A stretch of 33,413 nt of DNA from Chara braunii (GCA_003427395.1 BFEA01000538.1:115831-149243), one strand, 5' to 3'; positions 19,799-29,312 are shown, counted from the first letter of the stretch. Program-made: numbers and translations. Notes: generated by a model from the letters alone, not told the origin.

Positions 19799-20449
19799 AA
19801 GCCTGAGCATTGTTTCTACTGTGAATGGCTTAGGGCTATGTTTATTTGGCTGTTTCCTGAAGGACCAGGCATTGTTTCTACTGTGAATGGTCTGGTTGCT
19901 GTGTTTATTTTATTGTTTTCTGAAGGACCAGGCATTATTTTTACTGTGAATGGCCTGGTTGTTGTGTTTATTTTATTGTTTTCTGGGGAACCAGGCATTG
20001 TTTTTACTGTGAATGGCCTCTTTACTCTAGTTAACTCTGAGGGTTTGCCTGATTGAAGGGGTTTAAATTTTTGTTTATTCTGAGGGAGGATTTTTTGTCT
20101 AAGGCTAAGCATTCTTTCCATGGTGAATGGTTTAGCCTCAAAACAACGCACATAAATTAAACTAAGTATAAAGGAAAGTACTTTATGTATATTTGCATGT
20201 GAACTGACAGCTGGGCATTGTTTCTACTGTGAATGGTTCAGTCCCCTGCCCATATTTGTCTTTTCTTTTTAACAAAGTCAGAGAAATACTAAAACTTTGG
20301 ATATTAAACAGCTCAGGGCGACTAGGCATTGTTTCCATGGCGAATGGCCTAGTCATCTGTCCAAAAGAAGAAAGAAGTAATTGTGTAACCTGTTCGTGTA
20401 TATCATAAAGACAAGTTGGACATTGTTTCCATGACGAATGACCCAGCTC
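19799..20449. repeat. Array of eight hairpins with a conserved loop
   Basis: Eight copies of a motif CATT, 12-nt loop, AATG start at 19807, 19869, 19932, 19995, 20109, 20215, 20326 and 20419 (position of the base before CATT). The first four are 62-63 bp apart and the rest 93-114 bp. The loop is GTTTCTACTGTG or a close variant. The flanking stem bases differ between copies, but most still pair: ACCAGG with CCTGGT (19932), GGCTAAG with TTTAGCC (20109), GACTAGG with CCTAGTC (20326). An unpaired purine, usually G, follows AATG in every copy. No ORF crosses the array. Confidence 0.8.
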
Positions 20450-20653
20450 TATGTCTTATGTAAGATTGGTATAAGGGTTCATGAACTTGAAGATTCACGA
20501 ACTTCTTATATGGAATGAACTTGGGATGGTGAGAGTACTTACATTCGTGGTTTGGTTTGCATATGACTGGATGGGATGACTAGTTTGTTTGGGTTTCAGT
20601 TTTATAGGTAGTTGTTTTAGTTGCTCGCCACGTGCTAGAGCGATATGAGTTAG

Positions 20654-20715
20654 TGTCAATTCCTGCATTTTCTGTAATAATTTTTTTTTACTTAAGTCAA
20701 TTCCTGCATTTTCTG
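20654..20715. repeat. 20-bp direct repeat
   Basis: GTCAATTCCTGCATTTTCTG occurs at 20654-20673 and again at 20696-20715, a 42-bp offset. It lies between the hairpin array and the TATA array. Confidence 0.85.
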
Positions 20716-20732
20716 AGATTTTTTCTTATACG

Positions 20733-21430
20733 TGGCTTTGTATAAATCTTGGCAAACTACTTTTTCTACGGGAAGCGCTGCCGAAATTTCTACAAATCCA
20801 AGAAGTTAGTTAACTTTTGACTTATTAGAGTTCAATTTGTCTGTTCCATATATGACTTAGTATAAATCTCGAGAGTCTCCTTTTCTAGAGAGACTGCTGC
20901 CCAAATTTTACTAATTCAGGGAGTTAGACAAAATTGGACTTTAAGAAGTCAAAGTTATTCTCAAAATCAAGACCCCGCTTTGTATAAATTTTGAGAGAGC
21001 ACCTTTTTCGAGGGAGTACTGCCGAAATTTCTGCAAAACTGAGGAGTTAGTTAAATCTTATCTAAATTGAACTCAAGTTTGTCTTGTGAGTTCAAATCTG
21101 ACTCAGTATAAATCTGGAGAGTCTCCTTTTCTAAAGGGAGTGCTGCCGAAATTTCTACCAATTAAGAGAGTTAGACAGAATTTGACTTTCCAGAGTTAGA
21201 GAATATTTTTCTACTTTTATATCTGACTCAGTATAAATATGGAAAGTCTTCTTTTCTAGAGGGAGTGCTGCCCAAATTTATACTAATTCAGGGAGTAAGA
21301 CAAAATTTTGGCTTTCCAGAGTTAGAAATTTTTTCTATTTTTCATATTTAGACTTATATAAATTCTTGGAAAGACACCTTTCCTACGGGAAGTGCTGCCG
21401 AAATTTTCTTAGTTTAGAGGAGTTAGATTA
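20733..21430. repeat. Tandem array of six ~122-bp TATA-containing units
   Basis: The word GTATAAAT or a close variant begins units at 20740, 20860, 20982, 21106, 21231 and about 21355, so the periods are 120-125 bp. Each unit continues with a T-rich segment, then GGGAGTGCTGCC or a close variant, AAATTT, and usually GAGTTAGA. The TATAAAT matches a plant TATA box, and the conserved GTGCTGCC block lies about 35 bp downstream. No ORF is present. Confidence 0.8.
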
Positions 21431-22424
21431 TATTTCGACAGGTGGGGATTCTGGCAATCCACCCAGAATAGAGGAGTTTCCGCAGTTGGTCTACCTTTGG
21501 CTTAAGCACTGGCTTAAAAGTAGACTTAAGTTTAACTTATAAGAGGATTTTGAGTGAGGATGTATTATGGAGTTGTATTCTCCATATACTTATGATCCTA
21601 GCTTGAGGATTGGTCTGTCTTGTGTTACAGGCCCTCTTTATCATATTGATTCAGGACTTGGGCTAGATTCAGCCTGATCCCTTGAGAATCGTCTTCTGTT
21701 ATCACAGGTCGGTTGTCGATTCGTCGATCTACGACTCAATTTTAAATCTCCCTCCACACTCAATCTAAAAGGCTTTAGCCCTGGTGATTTCGTTGTTTTA
21801 TTAAGGTTTCACCCGGACTTTTATTGAATGGTCATTTAACAGAAGTACTGAGTATTTAATTAAGGTTGGTTGGACAGGAGATTGGGGCTTGCATGGCTAA
21901 AGCGAGGGATATGAGTGTCGAAGGTGGTTGGGGTTGACTCCGTGTAGTGTGTGGGCTGTTGATTTGGTTCGTTGATGTGATTGCTGGTATGTGCTGTGAA
22001 TCAGATTCTGGATTTGGTTGCCTACGATCGCATATATACTTATTATTGTGAGAGACCCAGTGAGACCGTGAGAAGTGATCGTCACATACTTAACCCTTAT
22101 ACATGTATACATGGGTATACCTGGGATGAATGTTTGCATGGGTTGAAGAGCCCCCATACTAAAGTCCTACTCAGAGGCTGAGACTGAGGGGCTTAAGCCA
22201 GGCCTCTCCTTCTATTTTTGTTCTTGCTTTTTGATGATTTTCTTAGTCGGACGTTTGGTCCTGGGCCGGGATTCGAAGTTCTTATCCAGGATATCCCAAG
22301 CCCTAGGTTCTGCAGGGGAGGGGTTTTCCCTCGCGCAGAGCCTATTCTATTTGCCTACCGAGACACTCAGGCCGAGAGCCGGAGGTGCTGCGGCGGCTGC
22401 ACGACTATTCCTTCAGCCGTGCAA
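21431..22424. other. No supported gene between the TATA array and LTR
   Basis: No ORF over 90 codons and no recognisable domain. It separates the TATA array from the plus-strand LTR. Nothing more is seen. Confidence 0.5.
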
Positions 22425-23203
22425 TGTTGAGAAGGGTTAGGCTCTCACGACACTTCGAGTCTGACACTTGAGTGTCATAAGCGGTACTCGGATCCACGAG
22501 GGAACGCTTGATTATGGGCACTACATAGTACGTCATCATTGCAACTGCTTGCGTACGCCAGCATTACAAATCGATATGAGTAGGCCCTCCGTCCTCGCGG
22601 TTTTATCCTAAGTCTCGCGCGTGACGCCTATTCGATCTCGCGTCGGAAAGTTATGGGACGGTTACCGAGGGGCTAGGAGCGTTGTCGCGTTGTTTGTGTT
22701 GTGTGATTTCGTACGTGTGCGTGTGTTTTGTTTTTTTGTTCATAAAGTGGTGTGCGCGTGGTGTGTGGGATGCGTCCTAGTCGACCGACGACGGGCCGCG
22801 CTTGGGACTTCAGCCCCCCAAGATGTCGGTTCACGTGCAGGTCCGATAGAGGCGTATTACCGCGCGTACCCCCTATGTTACAACGAACGAGAAATACCCT
22901 CGGCTGGTCCACCTCTGCGATTGCAGCTGATTAACTTTCGTACTATGGACTGGTAGCTCGGCGGGGATACGCCCACCGAAGGGAGGTGACAGCTTCCGTA
23001 AGGTGTAGGTAAGTTGTGCCTTGCGTAGGCCCTAATCTGTCGTAGAGGCTCGCGAGAGGTATGGCTGGCGCACTCGGCCGGAGCGGCTTAACGAAGCTCC
23101 GCATGTATTATCTGCGACGAAGGGTTTTAGACCAACTCCTGCGTGACGCGTCCGAGAGGGTCCTGCACTGCCCCCGTGTGATGCCGGACCGATGCGCTCG
23201 ACA
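22425..23203 (+). mobile_element. 5' LTR of the plus-strand Ty3/gypsy element
   Basis: It begins TGTTGAG and ends GCTCGACA. The 3' boundary is set by a primer binding site that starts two bases later. The 5' boundary is set by comparison with the minus-strand LTR at 5396-6288. A weak TATA-like word (CATAAAG) is near 22741. No matching 3' LTR is in the window, because the element is cut off near 26960. Confidence 0.7.
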
Positions 23204-23205
23204 GG

Positions 23206-23223
23206 TGGCGCTGTTGCCGGGGA
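23206..23223 (+). promoter_or_regulatory. Primer binding site (tRNA-Asp type)
   Basis: TGGCGCTGTTGCCGGGGA lies two bases past the LTR. It differs by one base from the TGGCGCCGTTGCCGGGGA site that I recall from plant Athila-type Ty3 elements and that is usually assigned to tRNA-Asp. It would prime minus-strand cDNA. Confidence 0.75.
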
Positions 23224-23525
23224 CAAACGGAAAGCCTACCGTTGTCCCTGGTGGAACGACATCTGGGTATGAGAAGTGAGTCAGAAAAGGCATAAAGGAA
23301 GGACGAGAAAGTGAGGAAAGTAATGAGTGACTAAGTATAGGTAAGAAAGTTTACCTACGTGAGCTAGGAGAAGTATTATAGGCCGACCGCGTTAATGTTG
23401 GGTAAAAGTATGTAGTAAGAGTTAGGTAAAGCAGGTCGAATAGATAAGTCAAGATATAATGTTGAATAAGGGGATGTGCTTGTTTTTTATCTTATCAGGG
23501 AGCTTGAAAACAAGAGGCTATCAAG
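23224..23525 (+). other. Leader between PBS and gag
   Basis: A/G-rich leader of about 300 bp. It ends in a T-rich tract followed by CAG (TTTTTTATCTTATCAG near 23498), which resembles a splice acceptor. The gag frame is open from 23508 but has no ATG. Confidence 0.45.
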
Positions 23526-25370
23526 GTGCCTGAGACTGGTGGCGCATCGAGTGCTCCTAAGAAAGGTCTGCCGCTCGATGACCTTATCGCACCTATTAAC
23601 AGGCATGAAAGGAATCCGAGCAATATCCCCAAGGTCGATACCTTCCATTTCTATGGGGAGAGAGTCTCAGAATGGCTGGAGCGGGTGGAACAAGCGCTGG
23701 TCGGACGGTCGGATGTTGTAAAATTTCAGCGCATTCTCCAGTACGTTTTCCACAGCTACCACCAAGAAATGAAGAAAGTTATAGATGCAGCCCAAGGTAG
23801 CTGGGAAAGATTCAAGGAGGGAATGCAGAGGAAGTACCGTCTGGGAGATGGACTGTTGACCACTGTGGACCTCGAGGCAATGAACAAAGAGGATTTTACG
23901 ACAATAGAGGCCTTTGTTCAAGAATTTAAGAAGAGGGCGCGGAAGGTCCATGGGATTTCGGAGGAAGCACAGTGCGCCATCTTCCTGGGGCTACTCACGA
24001 CATCGGAGGCCGTCGAGTTGACGAGACATGGAGGAGGTAACACCAAGCTCACCTGGGCCACCATTGACAGAGGGGTGGAAGTTGGGTGTCTGGACCAGGT
24101 AGAGCAACGTCAGGTACGCCCGCAAAGGCAGAAGAAAAAGGAAAGAGATGCGACCGCTTCTGGGACCCCGGGGGTAACAAGGATTGTTACAGACGTATTG
24201 GCACAGCTGGGGTATGCGACAAAGCCGGTGGTGCAAAGGAGGGTAGTGACGACTGTGAAAATGAAAGGAAAGGAGTCGGTGATAGAAGAGGCCGTTGAGG
24301 AAGAACTCTGGGAAGAGAAAGAGCCGGTGCCGCAGCACCTGACGAAGGTCCAACGCAAAGTGCATAATTTGGCGCAGGGCGGACAGGGATCAGGAAAAGC
24401 GCAGGCGCCTCAGGCCCAGGCAGCAGCCCCTTTAAATGCGGCGGCTCCATCATCTAGTACGGGCCCCTCGCAAGGTGGGGCGCCCTCCTACGGATAGTGG
24501 CCCTGGCCGGTGATCAATGCAATTGTGCCATGGGGAAGTCCGCCGCCAGTAGCCGGACCTTAAACGAGTATGCCAACACCCATCTACCCCGCAGCCCAGG
24601 CCCAGCCTGTGGCCCCGCCACCATCACCTGCTCCCAGTTCACAGGGCAGTGTTGCAGGAGGTGGGAACCAGGGGCAGGGCAATCAAGGCAACGGAGGGAG
24701 GGGTGGAGGAAGGGGGCGAGGCAGAAATGGTGGCGGAAGAGGAAGGCAATGGAATGGTCAAGGCCAGGGGTACCAAGGCTAAGGGAGTCAAGGCCAGGGG
24801 TACCAAGGCCAAGGGAGTCAAGGCCAGGGGTACCAAGGCCAAGGGAGTTAAGGCCAGGGGTACCAAGGCCAAGGGAATCAAGGCCAGGGGTATCAAGGCC
24901 AAGGGGATCAGGGAAGTCAGGGGTATGGAAGACCCCGTTTTGACTGGAGGACGGCCATCTGTCAACATTGTGACCAGCAAGGCCACACTATAAGGTTCTG
25001 TAATATAAGACGGGAAGACGAGAAAAGCGGACTGATTTCCTCCACTATGGATGGGAATATCTACGATCAGCTTGTTAAGGCCATTGACAGAAGGCTTGGA
25101 GGAGTGAGGGTTGAAGCCCAACGAAGAGCGGCAGTTGGGCCGCCACCCCCCGCCATGTTCAGGCTATGGCAGGAAGAGGAGGAACCACCAATTGGGGTGG
25201 AGGAAGTGGGGAGCGATGAGGAAGTGGCTCAAGGGCTACGAGGAGGAGGTAAGACGGAAGAACCCATAATCATCGAGTCAGATGACGAGGATGAGGAGGA
25301 AAGAATGGAGCCTCGGTCCGTCTTATTTGGGAAAATGGAGGACCTGCTGGATAAGATGGGGAGGTACTAA
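23526..25370 (+). pseudogene. gag: Gag with CCHC knuckle and GQGYQ repeats
   Basis: A single frame (start GTG at 23526; no ATG upstream) contains a capsid-like region (VDTFHFYGERVSEWLERVEQ near residues 38-57), a low-complexity Gly/Gln/Arg region with GQGYQGQGSQ repeats, and a CX2CX4HX4C knuckle (CQHCDQQGHTIRFC) at 24960-25001. The knuckle matches that of the minus-strand gag. The frame is broken by TAG at 24495, TAA at 24561, TAA at 24780, TAA at 24849 and TAA at 25368. In the repeats, sister copies have CAA where two of these stops lie. The initiator probably was an ATG changed to GTG. Confidence 0.85.
24759..24908 (+). repeat. Five 30-bp coding minisatellite units
   Basis: Five exact-length 30-bp units begin at 24759, 24789, 24819, 24849 and 24879, each starting CAAGGCCAGGGG, or TAAGGCCAGGGG in the fourth. 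Each encodes ten residues of a GQGYQGQGSQ-type repeat. Unit 1 has TAA in place of an internal CAA, and unit 4 begins with TAA instead of CAA. Confidence 0.95.
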
Positions 25371-25637
25371 CAGAAGTTGGAGGGCCTCTGTGAGGAAGTG
25401 AAGGGATGGAGGTCTAACATCCCCGAAGTGTTTCTCTATGACTCCGGCCCGGAGTCAACACCTGGGCGACCCGGAGTAAATGTGGTGGGGTCGTGCCCAC
25501 AATCGGGAATGATGGGGAGACCCCTCACTCCGCAGGCCCGGCTGGCGCAGGCAGCACGAACAAGAAATCAAGCCAGAGCCAGCGCCAGCCAAGAACCTCC
25601 GAGGAGGGAGTAGGAGCCAGGAAAGAGAAAGGAGGTT
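25371..25637 (+). pseudogene. Gag-protease linker, interrupted
   Basis: The gag frame continues after the TAA at 25368 with a segment similar to the minus-strand linker (helical start, then a VFLYD motif near 25430 matching VFLFG of the other copy). It then reaches a TAG at 25611 and goes on in the same frame into the protease segment. Confidence 0.65.
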
Positions 25638-26747
25638 GTGGAAGTGGAGGATGACGATGATGAAGAGGAAGAGGACGAGAGGCTGCGCAGAGAAGAGGAT
25701 CAGAGAACGGAGCAGCGAGCGAGGAAAAAGGGAACGAGGGGAGATGCCGAGCCAGTCATACGTGACGGACCACCCAAAAAGAAGAAATACGTGGTTCGGT
25801 TGGAAGAGGGATTTGACGTAGAGAGAGTAATTGACAGGCTGCTGGAAGGGCATAATGACCTTATGACCCTGAAGGAAATCCTAGCGTCAGCCCCGCGACT
25901 CTGCGATGAACTGAAGGGGAGATTGTCGCGGCGCCTGGTGCCCAATGTCCATCTGGGTACGATCCTGCTCAAGGAGGCTGAGTGGGCAGAGTCGGGTACG
26001 AAAATGGACTGGAAGTGTGTAGCCTGCGGCACGGTGGATTTGGTGGTGAAGGGTTCCAAGTGCGCGGCAATGGTGGACACGGGGGCGGAGATGAACATTA
26101 TTCGGGAAGCGGACGCAATCAGATTCGGGCTGGATATAGACCGTTCTGACTTCAGTATTCTGCATGGAGCTAGCTGCAAGGCCGTATTTTGTGGGACAGC
26201 CTCGAATGTACTCATCGAGGTTGGAAAGGTGAAGACCCGGGCTTGCTTTTTCATCATGCCAGACGTGGATCACGGAATCCTCCTGGGGAGATCATTCCTA
26301 AGCAGGACGGAGACCGTGATATTTAATAAGCATAACGGGACGTTAATCCTCCTCTTATGCGATTCTGCCTGCGGGAATTACGAAATAATTACCTGCAGGA
26401 ACACAGGGCCAAATCCAGGATCGTTCACAATCGAAGAGTCAGAAGGTGAGCGCTGGAGGCTCTGGGCAAAACCCGAAACAGGAGAGGGGGTGGAAGCATT
26501 TTCCCTCAGCTTGTGGGACGTCGGGAAGGCCATGGACTTGGTGGCCGCGCATGAGATGGCAGATCCGGATGCCATCCAGGCCTTGAGGGAGCAAGTTTTG
26601 GAATGCCTTGAGGCAAGAAGGTTGGAATTGGTATATCGGCTCCCAGGCAGCGGAGGGAACCCCGCATCAGCACAAACACAATCTGTGAGTCGGCCTTTTC
26701 TAGGGGACGGCTTAAGCAGGGTTCCCAAAGGCGGTACAAGACGGTAG
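25638..26747 (+). pseudogene. pro: Acidic linker and aspartic protease
   Basis: A 369-residue open frame in the same frame as gag. The first ~80 residues are acidic then Lys-rich, with VIDRLLE and LKEILASAP motifs shared with the minus-strand element. The protease active site is MVDTGAEMNII near residues 143-153, with the expected DTG. LLGRSFL follows near residue 218. Being an unbroken 369 codons, this is the best preserved part of the element. The frame ends in a TAG at 26745. The pol frame that follows is shifted, and the linker text between is split over a third frame, so indels have accumulated here. Confidence 0.85.
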
Positions 26748-26754
26748 ACAAGAA

Positions 26755-26991
26755 GTGTCGCCCGTTCCCGTCCTCGCTACAGAGGACGAAGAAGCATATT
26801 ACGAGAGGGAACGAGGGTTGATACGGCGAAAGAGGGAGAGTGCTCTAGCAAGGCCATGTCGTATTAATGAAGGGAACGAGGGGGAGTTGATTATAGGGGA
26901 ACCCGACTTCCTACTGTCTCAAGAGCGAACATTGATAGTATCAGTATTCGCCTTTGGCCATGAGTGCAGATCAACCATCCCTTGTCAATGA
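26755..26991 (+). pseudogene. Start of pol, truncated
   Basis: The segment matches the beginning of the minus-strand pol: PVPVL, then EDEEAYYERER, then PCR and IIGE, up to VSV near 26945. The reverse transcriptase itself is absent. Sequence after about 26955 no longer resembles pol, so the element ends in a break, and the last ~12 codons are probably unrelated DNA. Confidence 0.75.
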
Positions 26992-27078
26992 ATCAGTCTT
27001 GGCGAGTCTCAATAAGATAGCCCTCAAGGATGCTATCCAGTATCAATACATCAATGTCGTTGTCTTCAATCAATGTCG

Positions 27079-27160
27079 TACCCCCGTTCACCATTCACGG
27101 CCCTGGTGAATGTGGGTCGGTCACCGGTCACGATTTTCGTGACCGGTTGGAGTTCACGCT
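27079..27160. repeat. GC-rich palindromic block, left copy
   Basis: It contains a perfect 11-bp hairpin ACCGGTCACGA, loop TTT, TCGTGACCGGT (27123-27147), next to GTGAATGTGGGTCGG. The sequence is similar, in inverted orientation, to the block at 28130-28215. It could be a terminal repeat of an element of about 1.1 kb. Confidence 0.5.
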
Positions 27161-27183
27161 ATTCACGCAGAGCGGGAACTCCG

Positions 27184-27199
27184 TTTTTTTTTTTTTTTT
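27184..27199 (-). repeat. Poly(A) run on the minus strand
   Basis: Sixteen T on the plus strand. It abuts the downstream end of the group II RT fragment on the minus strand, as a poly(A) tail would. Confidence 0.8.
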
Positions 27200-27376
27200 G
27201 AGCCATTGTGATAGGAACCCTTGAGCGCCCTGAACAACTCTTCGAGCCTTGTGAAGAACAACGAAATCATCGGCGTATCTTACTAGGATAACTCGGCCTT
27301 CGGCCGCCTGTTGCTGAGCCCACTCATTCAAAGCATTCTCCATTCCGTGCAAAGCAATGTTGGCCAGTAAAGGGTC
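27200..27376 (-). pseudogene. Fragment of group II intron reverse transcriptase
   Basis: Minus-strand translation gives PLLANIALHGMENAL, then a linker, then VILVRYADDFVVLHK and GFLSQWL. The LLANIALHGM block and the YADD box with the FVVLHK tail are typical of group II intron RTs of the LtrA/maturase type, found in bacteria and organelles. Only about 58 residues remain. They cover the segment before the palm, the YADD motif and the start of the next helix. A stop lies just upstream of PLLAN, and the fragment ends in the poly(A) run. This part of an RT would bind the catalytic metal ions. It is a small, non-functional relic. Confidence 0.8.
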
Positions 27377-27379
27377 CTA

Positions 27380-28110
27380 TGGAGAACACAGATTTGATTG
27401 ATCATTCACACGGCGTCCATCCAGGTCCTAAGTCTCCAATTAAGTGGGGCTTATTAGAGAATCCTCTTCCTATCCAACGTATATATAGCTTGGCTAGCCT
27501 ACCTCTTTCTCTGGTGTCGATCGAGGCGCGTTAGCGGAATTTCCCAGTTTCGAAATCGGATATTATATTATGAAAGCTTTAGACGCAAGATATACTCCGT
27601 GAGGTGGTTACATGGACGTTTTTAGGGGGGTTTTTTTTTTCACACGTTTGTGCTCCATGTCAACGGGCACCTGGCCATATTTTTTATTATTTTTTTTTGA
27701 TCGAAATATATATTTTTAATTTTATTGAAAAAAAATAAAAATCAAGTTCGCCTGTGTTAGTCCTAGCTTTCGTCGGCCGTGTGGGACATTCACAGGCTAT
27801 TCTGGGCCCCAAAAAAAAACATTATGATCATATTATGATGACATTATGACACTGTAGCAGGATGCTGGCGCCATACTGAAAAAAAATAAATAAAAAATAA
27901 AAAAAACACGGTCGGGCCTCATTTCCCACAAGGCCCTGCGCCAACCCGCCGCCCACCTCCACCCCCAAATTTTATTTTATTTTTCGTCAAAAACACCCCA
28001 TTTTTTTATTTTTTTATTTTTTTTTTAAGATTTGAAGGCAGGGGGGTGTAGAAGGCCTCCGCACTTCCCTCCCGCCCCAACCCCGACCGTACGAGCGCCT
28101 AGACAGACGG
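27380..28110. other. No gene; A/T runs and GC-rich patches
   Basis: It holds several poly(A) or poly(T) stretches (27628-27640, 27690-27740, 27880-27905, 28000-28030) in unrelated sequence. No ORF is supported. Confidence 0.6.
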
Positions 28111-28129
28111 AAAACCTGTGAACGGCCGT

Positions 28130-28215
28130 GGTGAATGGCCGTTTACGGATTTTGGCCCCGGTGACTGGCCGGTCCCGTTCAGATGACCGGTGCCGGTCAC
28201 ATTCACGGGACCGGC
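28130..28215. repeat. GC-rich palindromic block, right copy
   Basis: GCCGGTCCCGT is perfectly inverted as ACGGGACCGGC about 26 bp later, and TGACCGG-TG-CCGGTCA lies inside. It resembles the block at 27079-27160 in inverted orientation (GTGAATGTGACCGG against GTGAATGTGGGTCGG). Confidence 0.55.
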
Positions 28216-28262
28216 ACATGCTTCAATCAAGGGGGTCTGACGATCTTTGTTGTTCTCACCAG

Positions 28263-28392
28263 ATTCGCAGGTGGTACCATTCATGACCTGAGACTCTATG
28301 TGAAGAAGGGTAAGGAAGCCCACGAACACTTTGATTCAGTCTGGATCTCAGCAGCAAGATACATTGAGGAAAAGGAGAGAGAACTTGATTAG
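28263..28392 (+). CDS. Possible 3'-terminal exon, protein unknown
   Basis: A splice-acceptor-like tract (TTGTTGTTCTCACCAG) ends at 28262, and an open frame follows to TAG at 28390. The coded end contains GGTIHDLRLYVKKGKE and ends ARYIEEKERELD, charged and helix-like. No family is recognised, and no upstream exon was found. It may be a gene fragment. Confidence 0.25.
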
Positions 28393-29271
28393 AGTGGTAC
28401 GAAGCTGATCCACAGCTTTGGCGGAAATTGGGCCCAAACTCTACACAGACTAGCCATGCGCCCGGTTCTCTTTCCCCTCACAGACGACTCTTGTTGGGGT
28501 GACTTAGTGGACCTAGCCAAAAGGTATATTTCGCCTCTTGAGATTGAGTAAGAGGTAGTTACCGAGCCGTCGGAGTCTAGACAACTCAAAAAAAGGATCT
28601 TTTCTTAGCCCTATTTTCCTACCCGTGTGGAATAAATTTTGTGCTATGGTTGATTTCCATATCATGGGCCTTGGATAAAAGTGCTCAGAGCTTGCTGGTT
28701 TTAGGTGGCTCTACATCGAAAGACCACAATCTCAGGAGGTACATAGGCATGGCTCGAGGCACAAGAGACACACAGCTAAATGAGAGAGTGATGAAGAGAC
28801 TCTAGAAAGATGAGTATGGACTCTTGACGAGTGTTGTCCGTGCCTATCCATCTGTACTTTCTGAGATTATTATGAGTCTTTATTCTTTCCTTATTTATCT
28901 TTGTCATTGCTTGAGTCAATCGGTCTTGCTTCATTTGCATTGACTCTGCCTGATGATTGCATTCTCTGATGATCTTGTCACAGTTATCAAAATTAATGAA
29001 CTGACAGAATTGATACATGCATGCCACACCAGAACTTTATGGTTATTATTTGCATGATCTTTGTTGTTTTGAATCAAAATAAAAGATTCTTAAGACCGAG
29101 GACAAACGAAGACCGCAATCGAAAGGTCTTGCTGAGACTTGCTTGAAGCCGGACGCACACAACAGAAAGGGATTTACTTTATTTATTTATTGCAAAATTC
29201 TACAAAATCCTTTGTGACAGTCTGTTGGTTTTCTGGTCGCCCGAAGAGGCCCGATTAGAAAAAGTGCGACA
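28393..29271. other. No supported gene
   Basis: The open frame 29027-28776 on the minus strand is charged and coil-like, but has no recognisable domain and is not called. Nothing else is seen. Confidence 0.4.
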
Positions 29272-29312
29272 GCGTGTTTAAATGTGCTGGGGGGGGGGCG
29301 ACCCCCACCCGA

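Noticed and set aside
19799-20449. CRISPR-like array
   Set aside because: Repeats are imperfect, spacing varies from 62 to 114 bp, the stems change between copies and the setting is eukaryotic.
24639-25121. Minus-strand 160-codon ORF with PLAL repeats
   Set aside because: It is the complement of the 30-bp gag minisatellite.
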